Below, piece by piece: positions 10,995-21,633 of a stretch of 64,000 bases of DNA. The stretch spans positions 124,001 through 188,000 of the forward strand of contig JAJTUP010000073.1 in the NCBI GenBank assembly GCA_021399435.1, written 5' to 3'. Positions within the stretch are counted from its first letter, which is position 1, and every line of letters starts with the position of its first letter. A program made the translations under genes and the position numbers. The DNA comes from Diaporthe sp. PMI_573. Its lineage: Eukaryota; Ascomycota; Sordariomycetes; Diaporthales; Diaporthaceae. Below the pieces are notes generated by a model, which did no database searches, was not told where the DNA came from, and saw only the letters and a list, made by a program, of their open reading frames with translations.

Positions 10995-11010
10995 ACACAC
11001 ACACACACAC
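10995..11010. repeat. (AC)8 microsatellite at the 3' end of the LINE
   Basis: Perfect dinucleotide run. On the minus strand it reads (GT)n and follows immediately after AATAAA (11013-11018), a polyadenylation-type signal about 300 bases past the LINE stop codon, so it may mark the tail of that element. I see no poly(A) tail. Confidence 0.6.
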
Positions 11011-11322
11011 AATTTATTGACGCCCGGCGGCGGCTTGCGCCGAAAGGGCAACTATTACTAATCTGCAAATACATGTCCTAAAATGAATCCCGACCTCCTT
11101 AAGCCCATATGCAATCTGTTCCTAGCTTATAGCTTGTCTCAATCTACCATGTCTCTGCGAATTCTCGTGGGTTAGTGGTGTTAGTAGGCCGACTTGAAGG
11201 CGATTCTCCAAGTGTTCAGTGTCCTATCTTCGGCGACTGAAGCGGTGCCTGCTGTATATGACACGAGGTGATTAAGGTTTGTCGGATTAGTGGTGATGGG
11301 ATGGAGGTGTTCCTCCTTGTGA

Positions 11323-14300
11323 TCAGTCTGCGTCGAGTCGCCCCGTGGCAATAGCGAACCGTATCGTTGCGCGGACGGCGTCCATATTTGGAGTCCAATT
11401 TGTACCATCTGACGGTGCTTTCCCTCCTAAGAAGAAGGAGATGTTACTTCTGTGGGTATCTGTACACTGGAGCATCTGCGTTCGGTGTATCGTCCAACGC
11501 CTGCACCGAAAAAGGAAATGTTCCACGGTCTCTCTCGCTTGTCCGCATGCGCACTGGTCTGACGATGCTGCTTCGATATGGTACAGATATGCGTTCAATC
11601 TTGCCATACCCGTCCTGAGCTGCGCGAGTATACTAGCTTCTTTCCAGGAGAGCCTGTCATACAGACGTCGCGTGTGTTTGCCTGGTAACGCTGTGTCGAC
11701 TTTCTTGGAATGCTTGCCAACCTTATCTGGCAGGCTTCTGGTGGTGCCTCGCTTGGCGCGTGCCACGTTGAGCGTCGTCGATCTTACTCTGGGGAGTTGT
11801 GTCTGTGGCTCTGTGCCCTGTCGCGTGGCTTCCTTGGCTTTTTGTTTGGCGCGTATCCAGAGCTCGTCATCTTCACCCGACGGTAGCCATACTACCGTGA
11901 TCACGTTGTTTTCTCTTCTGAGCTTTCTGATGGATTTGTAAATGCTGCAGACATGTTCCTGTCCAGACTGTTGTCTTGGGTTCCTGAGCGTGAGCACTGC
12001 TGCTTTGTTTCTCGTCAGAAGCGTGATACTGCGGTATCTGCGCTGCGGTAGTCGTTCAAGGGCGTATGCCATTGCTGCTAGTTCGCCGACGTATGGGTTC
12101 TGTTCTGTCCTTGGGCCTAGAGTTGAGGAGAAACTCTCAACAGTGGGGACATCTCCGACGTGTTTGCGTGTCTCGATTGCTCCGCCCAATCCCACCACAC
12201 CATTCCGTGCCGAACTGCTTACGGCGATATGTGCTGCCCGGCGTGGGTTTGGCGGCCTTGGTGCTGCCTTGTCGGTAACCGCTTGCAACCTCTTCTCCCA
12301 CGGCGGTAGAGTGAACGGATTGATAGTTTCCATCTCCTCCATCTCTATCTCTTTGAGTGCGTCTGCCACCTGATATAGTGGCGAGCGGTGTTGCTTTCTG
12401 AATTTTCTCATTCGAGACGTGTTCCTGCGAAGTGGATTGGTCTCGGGCAGGGTGTGGATGTCTGTCCACAGCTTGATTGCCCGTCTCCAGAAGCGGTCTC
12501 GTGCGGGGGCGATGTGAGCCTCCGCCTCGGCGACGCTCGTTGCCACCGAGAGAAACGTTCCCACGATTGCTTGCGCCCCTACTCTTTGGACCCTGTTGAT
12601 GGGTCCCATGAGCCTATCCTTGAAATTGTGCATCCAGACGTTGGAGGCGTAGTCTACCACCGGGGCAACTGTCGATGTGAACAGCTGTCGCGCCGTTGCT
12701 GGGGGCAGTCCTCTGAGCCGCCTGAGCTCCATTGCTGCTTCCAGGCCCTTAGAGGCTGCCCTCGCGATGTGTTCCTTGTACTTGAGCTTGGTGTCCATGA
12801 TCATGCCGAGGATCTTAACGTGCTCTTTAGGTTGTACAACTTGTCCCTTGATGGTAAATGGCTGAGAGTCCGTCTTGTACGACTTGCGGGTGAAGTGTAT
12901 GATTGCTGTCTTCTCCGCCTCGAACGTCGCACCACTTCTTCTCTCCCAGTCTAGGGCGTCTTCGATGATGGATTCGATGCCTTCCCGGTTGCTTTGTGCC
13001 GTGGCTCCTGCGACCCACGCCGTGAAGTCATCAATGAATGCTATCGCTCCCCTATTACTGTCGATTCGCCGCTGTACCAAGTCGGCATTGAAGAAGAGGA
13101 ACAGAATCGGGGACAGGGGAGAGCCTTGAGGCAGACCAGCCTGTGATAAGCTTTGGACCTCGGAGGATTGTCCGTTGACTTGGATCGTTGCTGTACGCTC
13201 CGAGCAGAATGCCTCTATCCATCGGAGCAGTCCCTCTGGGATGCCTCGCGCCCTCATCCGCTGAAGAAGTCTTTCCTTGCAGACTCCGTTGTAGGCCCCT
13301 TTGACATCAAAACTGATCAGGCTGACTATCTTTCGACCTCGCCAGGCAGTATAGATCTGTTCTTGGAGCAGCACGAGCGCTTGTTCCGCAGACCGCTGTT
13401 TACGGGCCCCGAAGTGGTTAGTCGGGAGGAGCCCATACGTCTCGACCGCGTGAGAGATCCTTTCCGCGACTACCGACTCTAGCACCTTGCCGAGCGTTGC
13501 CAGGAGTGAGATCGGTCTCCAGGCTTTTGCGACTGTGTATTCCTCTTTGCCAGGCTTTTTGAGCGGTATGATCTTTGCGTGTCTCCACTGGCTAGGCAGC
13601 ATCCCCTCTTCTAAGGACGCTCGAAATAGTGCCAGGACGTGGTGCCTGACCGATGGCCAGACCTCTTTCCAGACTATCCCGGGTAGGCCGTCGTTTCCTG
13701 GTGCCTTCCATGATTTTGCTGCAAAGAGCTGCCGTTCCACTTCTTCCATGGTAATGGCGGGCATCGCTACGGGAGCTCTTTGCGGCCTGGGTCCTTCGTC
13801 GTCGATCTTGCTCGGTAAGGGAGGGAAGAACGTAGCCAGCAACTCTTCTGCCTGCTCCCTGTGATCGGTCGTGGCTGTTCCGTCCGCTCTGACTAGTTGC
13901 GGCACCTTCCCGAACGCCGTGTCGTCACCAGACTTCAGGTACTTGGCGGCCTTCCAGATGTTGTTGTTGTCTGCAAGGAACTCGTTCCAGTGCTTCTTCT
14001 TCTGTTGCCGGATAGCGTCGTGGTACTGTTTCGCAGCTGCTCTTGCCGTCTCTTCCAGGTCCGTTCTGGTCCGCCCCGCTCGGCGCTGGGCCCGGGCGCG
14101 GTTTCTCCAGAATGTGTATATTCGCCGCAGCTGTGTGAGGTCGGTCGTCCACCATCGCTTTGTGTACGGTGATGGTCTCGCCTTCGGTGTCAAGGCATGA
14201 ACCGCTTCCAGCACCGCCGCCATCAACTTGTCCGTTTTCTGCTGCACTGTGCCTTCCAGCGGGGCATCGCCTAGCGAGCTCGCTATTCTGGCGTTTATCT

Positions 14301-14727
14301 CCTTCCAGGGCGCGTTCTTGAGCAAGAGCCGCTCCTGCTGCTTCGGCACTGGGACCGAGATGTCAAAGACCGTCTCAATCGCCCGATGGTCGGACCCGTG
14401 TTCCGTCTCGTGTATCGCACATTTGACCGTTGATGCCGTCAGCTCCTCGGAAGCTAGGACCAGGTCGATGGTCGTGTCGTAGTCTCCATCATGCCATGTT
14501 TTCGTGCCTCGTCGAAGCAGACTGCTGAGAGCAAACTCGTTCATCAGGTCGATGATCAGATCTGCTTCGCCTTGTCTCACCAGAGATACATCGTCTCCAC
14601 CCCATAGTTGATCGTGACGGTTGAAGTCTCCGGCGATTCTTCTATCTACAGTAGGGACCGAAATCGGTGTCCGCCAACCTTTAACTGTGCGCATGGCTTT
14701 CCAGAGGGGTATTGCAAAGAGGAGCAC
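11323..14727 (-). mobile_element. Tad-like non-LTR retrotransposon (LINE), 5'-truncated, endonuclease-RT-RNase H frame
   Basis: Uninterrupted frame of 1,134 codons. In order: the C-terminal half of an apurinic-type endonuclease ([12 protein letters not shown] near residue 33, then GSDHRAIET); reverse transcriptase from about residue 330 with [45 protein letters not shown] and the catalytic box [10 protein letters not shown] near residue 566; an RNase H-like domain at about 830-960; and a C-terminal knuckle [17 protein letters not shown] near residue 1056. The start of the endonuclease is missing, consistent with 5' truncation during target-primed reverse transcription. In the RNase H region the expected acidic positions look replaced (HIAVSSS at the first strand, LLTRNKAAV at the third), so that domain may be inactive. 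No internal stop or frameshift was noticed, so insertion is probably fairly recent. Confidence 0.9.
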
Positions 14728-14946
14728 GAAGGGCCCCTCCTGTAGGCTACTCTTAGGTGGGGTATTTAGAGGGGGTTATAAGAATTTATAGTAGGGTACG
14801 CGCTTAATTTCGATTCCCGTTCGTAAGATGTCCATCCCTGGTGTTGAAGTAGTATGAGAGCAAGAACAACCATCCCGGCGATGCGTAAACAACATAAAAT
14901 TGCGGTCTGGCTTCATCTCACTAATCTCGCACTTGGGGCATACGCT

Positions 14947-15798
14947 TTATGTATAATATGATATCGTCATCGACACACCATCGGTTCGGTTTCGACATTC
15001 GTTTTCCTCACGCTGGTATATAGGGGATGTGCGGGCTGCCTCGAACAAATCGCCTCGAAATATACCAGAAAGATCTCGATGACAACCTCGCAGTTTGATA
15101 GATGGGTCGGGCTCTACCTTGCAGGACCCTTGAAAACGCAGTGATCTAACACCGTCCTTGATTTCCACCTTCACACCAAAGTACTCGAAAGCAAGGTCTG
15201 CCACCTTCTCTTCCGTAATCCCGATTTCCATCTGGCATCCGAAATGTTCTCGAATATGGCCTTGTTGAAACAGCATCGATATGTCAGCTGACCATGTACC
15301 AGGCTGCTTGCCCGGTATTCTATGGACCGAGTCCCAGAACTGCTCTTGGAATAGTTCTTGCGCGGGCTTGAGAGGGGCTCCAAAATGGGTGTCTTTGGAG
15401 CCCTTGTCCTCTGCTGAAATAACATGGTCAGGTGGTTGTTCTGGGACGTGGTGCTCGAGGTCATTAGGGTGTGTGTCGGCGCTGCGTGGCGTTATGGGCG
15501 GCGGTACAGCAGCTACCATGTGATCTTCGACAGTGATGCCTAGACATTATTTAGGAGAAGTCTATCACTGCAGGGGGCACATACGACGTTTCTTAGAAAT
15601 CGGTGCGGACGCGCCGACTTCGCTTTCCATCCTCGAGGCGAGCTGATCTGCGAAAACACGCTGGCTCGCGGAGGGCTGACTGGTAAGTTCATCGAGTAGA
15701 CGTGTTAAGTTGGCTTTGCCAGTGAACCCGTGGTCCGACCTTGCCGCTTTGTCCGCCGAAAAGTATGCACGCCAGGCTGATTCGCTCCTGTCTAACAA
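14947..15798 (-). CDS. Uncharacterised two-exon gene, 5'-truncated
   Basis: Exon 1 (about 15798-15585) carries SAWRAYFSADKAARSDHGF and ends ...APISKKR. A 45-nt intron (15540-15584; GTATGT donor, CTAAAT branch, TCTAG acceptor) joins it in frame to exon 2 (15539-14947), which begins ITVEDHMVAAVPPPITPRS and ends SMTISYYT. The splice signals and maintained frame argue this is a genuine gene. No ATG exists at the 5' end; instead the frame runs into the broken MFS transporter, so the first exon(s) have been lost at a fusion point near 15810. No named domain recognised. Residues in exon 2 (CQMEIGITEEKVADLAFEYF) look like a folded alpha/beta segment. Confidence 0.5.
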
Positions 15799-15811
15799 AA
15801 TTCTCGATAGA

Positions 15812-16462
15812 GCGGTCGAACAGAACGGGGATGACGGCGGTGCCGATGACCGCGCCTAGGGCGCTCCCGGCGCTGACGAGACCGAGGGCCAGGCCTCGCC
15901 GGGCTCGGAACCAGGTCCCTGCGGCGGTGGTGCCAGCGACGAAGATGGCCCCGGTGCCCATTGCGCTGACGACGCTCTGAGCAGCAAAGAACTGGCCATA
16001 TGTGCGGCAGCTCGCGACGCCCAGCAGACCGCCCACGTGCAGGGCGGTGCCGATCACGAGGATTACCGTGGGGCCCAGGCGGTCGAACAGGGCGCCGAAT
16101 ATGGGCACGCCCAGGAAGAGGAGGGTCGTCTCGGCCGAGGAGATCCAGCCCACGGTGCTGGCACTGTAGTCACGCAGCTGATGGGTGCTGTAATAGGCCT
16201 GGAATACACCTATGCATGTGATCCAACCAAAGGACACGAAAAGGCAGAGGAACCCGCCGACCACGGCCAGCCAGCCTCGGAACGATGTGTCGAGAGGGGG
16301 CAGACCGTCACTGCCTGCAATTGCATTTTCTCTGTCGGGGGCGGCACCGGCGCTGGACTGCGCGTGGTCGGGATGGTCGGGACGATGGGGACCAGTCTTG
16401 GCAGCCTTCTCAAGATCGCGCCCATCGGTGCTGGACATGGCTGAGTCCGAAGTCGCGGACAT
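15812..16462 (-). pseudogene. MFS transporter (monocarboxylate-type), 3'-truncated
   Basis: From the ATG at 16462 the frame gives a hydrophilic N-terminus of about 55 residues. It then shows membrane segments: GWLAVVGGFLCLFVSFGW, then VGWISSAETTLLFLGVPIF with the GALFDRLGP loop typical of MFS, then TVILVIGTALHVGGLLGV, FFAAQSVVSAMGTGAIFVAG and GLALGLVSAGSALGAVIGTA. After FDRSIE the transporter sequence stops and the frame continues only into antisense of the neighbouring gene, ending at 15689. Five of the usual twelve helices remain, so it cannot work as a permease. MCT-like fungal members usually have 430-480 residues. The break is shared with the truncated gene at 14947-15798, so one rearrangement removed the end of one gene and the start of the other. 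Confidence 0.8.
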
Positions 16463-18151
16463 GGCTGTTTATTGGTCGTTCGATTCTGCTGCGTGATGGG
16501 GATCTTGGCTTGCGGGTGGCTTGACCCCACATGTATGATATACTGTGTGTAGGTAGACCGGCGGGCAGTAGGATCACAGTACTTGCACATTATTATTACC
16601 GGTTGCGCACAGCGTACGGCTCTGTAGGTTGACCCTTTTGTATTTCGAGCATCGTGCCCACAATCGTGCATCAGCGGGACACGGTTCGGAGCTAAGACGG
16701 TCGTGCAAATACTGTGACACGTCGCGCGCTGGTTGCAACGATAACTCCGTCTGTGAGCGCGCTGAGGCTGGCTGGCTGGGCGTGGGCAAATGCGGCGCGG
16801 GCTAAACTGTTTGCATTCGTGTGTGTGACACAAAGGGCTGGGCGCCGAGCTCCCAACGGCGTGATTACATACGGATTTTGCGCTTCAGCCTCCATTGTTT
16901 GCCAGGCTATGCCTAGCATGCAATGCATGGTAGTCACGGATCCGTGGGGAGCCAACGTGGTATTCTTGAAATACCAATGATATGTCGTGCATATCAAAGT
17001 ACCCGAGGAAGGTACTGTCTACCATTCTGAGGTAGAGGATGCCGTGTCCTGCAAGTTGTTCCATAAGACTAGGTCCTTTGAATACATGGCTATATCGGCA
17101 GTGCACAAATCCTCCATGCCCCCGAGTCCTGAGACCATGCAAAACACCAAGCTATGTCAGCAATACGATCAGGTACAAGTTACAAATATTCAGCCGCCAT
17201 TAAGTCACTCTTGGCAACTCCTTACCTAGTAATTGGTCCCTCACCGGTCCCTGAAAGGGCTACGCTGATGTAAGATGTCGGACTGGAGCCTTGGAACCGT
17301 CATGTACAGCTCCCCCCCATCCCTCGGTCCTTGGCCTTGGGAGTTACCTGTTCAGCAGAAGCGCAGGGTCAGCTTTCCAATGGCAGCTTGTGACGGTACG
17401 CCCATTTGGTTGGTTCAACGAGCGGTGAACAACTTTAGCAGGCAGTAAGCACAGCTCCCTCGCGTGAACAAGTGTGTGTTCGGGCCCGACCCGATTCGAG
17501 AAATACAAAGAACGCACAAAAGCAATGGCCTTGCTCCTGATCATTGTTGTTTCATCGTGGCGTGGGATATAGCCGCGGCGACAGGCGTGGGGCGATGATC
17601 ACTTCTCCATTAAATGACTGTAACAAACTGCCTTACAAACTCAAATTCTGCGCTATCATTTCTCAACTGGCAGTCTGCCTAGTTCTTCAGCGTGGCTGTG
17701 TGCTGCGGGCCGATTCAATTCAGCAGAGGATTCCTCCGTTCGAGCTGGGGGATATGGACAGCTCGAGACTAATACTGTGACTTGGAACTCAACTATTAGT
17801 CGACGTGTACCACCACATGTAGACTGGTTTGGGATGCGCATGGATCGCCTGCATGCATTTGCTAGTTAGCTGTGGTGCAAATGGGTGATTCATCCCTTTT
17901 TCTTCCTTCTTCTGTAGCATGAACAGGAGATTCGTCAGCCCACCCAGTCACCACCTGCTCTTCTTGTTCACCAACATTGAGACCTCGTGGGAGCAAACCA
18001 TAAACTCCACACGGTACTGTCCCTTACTAAGTCTCAGACCGGTGTTCTCTCTGCTCCGGCTGCAATGCTAATCATAACAGACCAATTTACTCTCAAAGTG
18101 AAGGTTCCTTGAAGGCAGGGACCCCGTATCACAGTCGGCAAAACGGAACCC
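16463..18151. other. Intergenic between the MFS fragment and the Zn2Cys6 gene
   Basis: No gene supported on either strand. It would contain the upstream regions of both genes, which lie head to head (transporter leftward, regulator rightward). No operator or TATA element stands out. Confidence 0.5.
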
Positions 18152-20447
18152 ATGTTAGTCCGCTCCAGTGCGGGCAATAACAGCTCGGACGGCTCTCCTC
18201 AGGCTCCACGGACTCGGCAGCAACCTGGGGCGGCCTGTGATGAGTGTCGTCGTCGCAAGCTCCGGTGCGATCGGCAGAGGCCCCGGTGCGGGGCCTGTCA
18301 GACATCTGGCGCCACCTGTGTTATACCTGCCACCAAGCCGGCGCGCGGCCTCAAGCGAGGATATCTCAAGACGTTGCAGGCGAGGATATGTATGCAACTT
18401 CTTTCCATGTCGTACATGAGTATTGTGTGCTTGCTGACGCAATGTTGGCTTGGGAAGCGGCTCTCGAGGGGGCCCTCGGCAACCAGCCATGCGTGCTGTC
18501 CAATCCGCCGTCAGCTGGGGACGTGTCCAACACGTCTTTAGACATGGGGGAAATTCCGGACTTCACGGACTTAGGAGATATAAGCGGAATGGATCTGGAC
18601 CAGCTTGCATGGCCGCTGGGAATTTCAGAAGAGGGTGACTCGTTGCCCAGCTCGTGCCACATCTCGTACGACGACAAGGATATCCTATCAACATTGGAGG
18701 CCCAAGGTAGCTGGTCTGCGTTGATTCAAGATGCCATTCAGCCAGGATGCACTTCCAGACCAGCAAAGAATATCATGCCTCGCCGCGAAACTGCCACTCG
18801 GCCCAACTCAGGCCAACAAACCCCCGCAAATACCGACGAGAGCAGCAGTCCAGGATGCTCATCTGGCGTGACAATACCCAGTTTGGTTCAGGCTGACTTG
18901 TAAGTACCGGCAACTTTAACTTCGTTCCTTCTGCTCAGTCCGTCCCTGAGTTTGCCATCTCACAACCCACAGGGACCAGCTATATATGGACAGGATACAT
19001 ATGTTCATACCAATACTACACCATGGCCGATGCGTCGAGTGGGCTAAGTCCGAGCCAGGAACCATGAGCGAGGTACAGACTGCTCTCCGAAACGCGATGT
19101 GGACTTTATCTGCCTCAGCTTCGGCCTACCATCTAACGCTCCGGGATTCGCTCTACCAGCGGGCAAGGCAGGCCCTCGAAAACCTCGACCAGCGTAACTG
19201 TGGTGCAGATGACAGTACTACGACGACTGTCGCTCCCGTTACCACAGCTGCAGACACCGAGGTTGTTCAGGCATGGCTGCTGCTGGCCGTATATGAGCTC
19301 ATGTGCGTCAGCTTTCGCCGTGCCTGGATCACCGCAGGGCGGGCTTTCCGCCTCATTCAACTGGATTCCGCCTGGACGGAAGCCGATGGTGGGGTTCCCA
19401 CTGAGATGATTTCAGGTAATCAACATCATCAAGCAAAGTGGATTGAGATTGAGCAGCGGAGGAGGACCTTTTGGTTCGCATACTGCCTGGATAGACTCAT
19501 GAGCCTGCGCAATGGATCACCTCCCACTTTTGGCGAGCGAGTGAGCACTTGTTCTCCTATCCATCACCTTCTTGCTACGCCGGTCATGAACGATAACATG
19601 TGTAAACATTGAACAGGTGTCAGTACGGCTGCCTTGCCCCGAGGCCGCGTTCCAATACGGCCAACCCGTTCCTATGGGCTTCTTATCGGAACGTAAGGCT
19701 ACAGCAATAGGCTCCACACCCAATGGTCCCACGATGGTCCCATCGTCCACATTTCATGAATGCATAATGGCCGCCACCGTGGCCGGCCACGCCCTGTCAC
19801 ACCGCCGGCAGGCCGTGATAGATATAGCGGCGGAGCGGAACACAACTAATGCGCGGACGCCGCACGGCATTTTCGCCTTCTGGGACCGCCACGCCTGGCT
19901 CGACTCGCTCGTATCCGATAGCATGAGCTCGTTCGCCGCGCACCATCCTCCCGCAGCGCAGGAGCGGGACCCTATGTTAATGTTTCTAGCCATGGCGTGG
20001 CGCGCAATCGTGCTTTATCTATGGCACACAGCAGAGGGCATTCCGGCCCCGGCCCCGGCTCAAGACCACGACGTGACCCACGCCATGGGAATTGACCCGT
20101 CGTCGTCTGCGCAGATGTCCGATAGGGCGGCGCAGGAGGTCTTGCGGTTGATGGGAAAGATGTCCGAGTTGAACAGCTGGAAGGTGTGTGGCTTTTCAAT
20201 GTTCCTTCTGTCACTTCGTCCTCACCGGACCTCCTATTCATGTTCTCTATCTTAACGCCCTTGGCTGACTCGACTTTGCTCACGACAGGTTCATCCGCTC
20301 ATGAGCATACCTTTGACACTATGTGCTGAGCTGCTTGCGCCCAGGCCTGACCTCATGGCGGCATTTTCGCAGAAACTAAACGAGATCATGCAAGCTGCCC
20401 ACAGTCTCGGACCATTATCCGGAGCGGAAATGCGAGCTTATCAATGA
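18152..20447 (+). CDS. Zn2Cys6 fungal transcription factor, five exons
   Basis: The binuclear zinc cluster is perfect: CDECRRRKLRCDRQRPRCGAC, then six residues to the last Cys (C-x2-C-x6-C-x6-C-x2-C-x6-C), followed by a basic linker and ALEGALG, a short coiled coil. Exons: 18152-18389, 18458-18899, 18973-19540, 19617-20183, 20289-20447, separated by introns of 68, 73, 76 and 105 nt with GTATGC, GTAAGT, GTGAGC and GTGTGT donors. Spliced length is 1,974 nt, an exact multiple of three, giving 657 residues. The fungal-specific regulatory domain starts about exon 3 (LDQLYMDRIHMFIPILHH) and includes the WAYCLDR-like patch FWFAYCLDRLMSLRNGSPP and ISTRLPCPE-like VSVRLPCPEAAFQ. A hAT element begins 30-40 bases after the stop and may have trimmed the C-terminus. 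Probably regulates genes outside the window; the neighbouring MFS is broken. Confidence 0.85.
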
Positions 20448-20479
20448 GTTGCAGGGCTTGCATCTAAGTCTTGCCTTAC

Positions 20480-21348
20480 TATTTAACTTTGACCGAGACT
20501 CACAAATTCCTCGAGCCATTTCACGACGCTACAATGGCCAACGAGGGCATGGGAAATTCCATCTCTGACGTTCTGCCTACCATGGACTACCTTCTGCATC
20601 ACATTGAGACAGCCAAGAAGACCACCACCATCCCCCAGTTGGCTGCAATGATGGAGACCGCCTGGGCAAAACTGGCTGACTACTATGAATTGACGGAAGA
20701 TTCGCCGGTCTACTCAGCTGCGACGGTATTGCATCCTTCCCTCAAGTGGGCATACATGGAGAAGACTTGGGAGGACAAGAATGAATGGATTGAGAGAGCT
20801 AAAGCTCGCGTAGGGGAGCTGTGGAGGGAGTCGTACAAATCAACCACCTCCTGCCCTGTTATTCGACCAACTTCTGCACAAGAGCCAACTACAAGACGAC
20901 TAAATGGGTACAAAATGTGGATGAGAGAGCAAAAGGCTACGATTTTCAACATGGATGACGACGAGTACGAAGTGTGCTGCCGTGAGCCTGTGATGATGGT
21001 ATCGGATCCGTTGAAATGGTGGTTAGAATCAGCGCAGCGACGGCGGTTCCCTAACTTATCTATGATGGCCATCGACATTCTATCGATTGCGCCTATGTCT
21101 ACTGAGACAGAGCGACTCTTCTCCAAAGCCAAGCTTTCGGTAACCGACCAGCGAGGATCCATGAACATTGAAACGTTGAACCTCTTGGAATGCCTACGAT
21201 CCTGGGACAGGAGCTCTTTGATAGTCCCATCAGAGGTAAGCCTTCTGATTCGTGATGTGTACCGTTGTCTAATTCTGGACTCTAGTGTCGTTATGTCGAT
21301 CCGGCAGCCACGGGTACCGTCGTCGATACTTTGGATTCAGGGACGTGA
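20480..21348 (+). pseudogene. hAT transposase C-terminal half
   Basis: Open frame starting without an ATG, with the hAT landmarks TLTETHKFLEPFHDAT, a VYSAATVLHPSLKW motif, and the dimerisation region SMMAIDILSIAPMSTETERLF and LECLRSW. A 50-nt intron (21236-21285; GTAAGC, CTAAT, TCTAG) extends the protein by about 20 residues to a TGA at 21346-21348. This half is related to the 6.8-7.6 kb copy but differs through much of its length. The N-terminal half is missing, and the element begins directly after the Zn2Cys6 stop codon. Followed by 31-bp tandem repeats that may be its subterminal region. Confidence 0.8.
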
Positions 21349-21493
21349 TAAAGAAGGCGGGCGGTGAGACAATTCGACAATGGCATTGGGAAGCTTGGAG
21401 GCAGGTACGGGGATGGGCCACAAGCCATCTTTTATGTTTGGACTATTAGTGTAGACCATAGTTTGCACTGTGGTCTAGTGTGACGGTGACGGA

Positions 21494-21586
21494 CGGACCA
21501 ATAGTTTAGTTTGGGCATTTCAGGCAGACTGGTAGTTTAGTGTGGCCGAGTTAGACGGACCGGTAGTTTAGTGTGGCCAATTCAAA
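21494..21586 (+). repeat. Three 31-bp tandem repeats
   Basis: Consecutive units 21494-21524, 21525-21555 and 21556-21586 share the core TAGTTTAGTKTGGSC, each preceded by CRGACYRG; a fourth partial unit starts at 21587. The same core occurs more loosely back to 21450. Position, just past the hAT stop, suggests transposase-binding subterminal repeats. Confidence 0.75.
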
Positions 21587-21633
21587 CGGACTAAATGAGC
21601 AGTTTGAGGCTTTCAAACGCACTGGTTACACTA

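Noticed and set aside
12388..13864. Plus-strand frames within the LINE
   Set aside because: They mirror the minus-strand reverse transcriptase, whose motifs are unambiguous.
15812..20447. Biosynthetic or catabolic gene cluster formed by the MFS transporter and the Zn2Cys6 regulator
   Set aside because: The transporter is truncated and no enzyme gene lies between or beside them.
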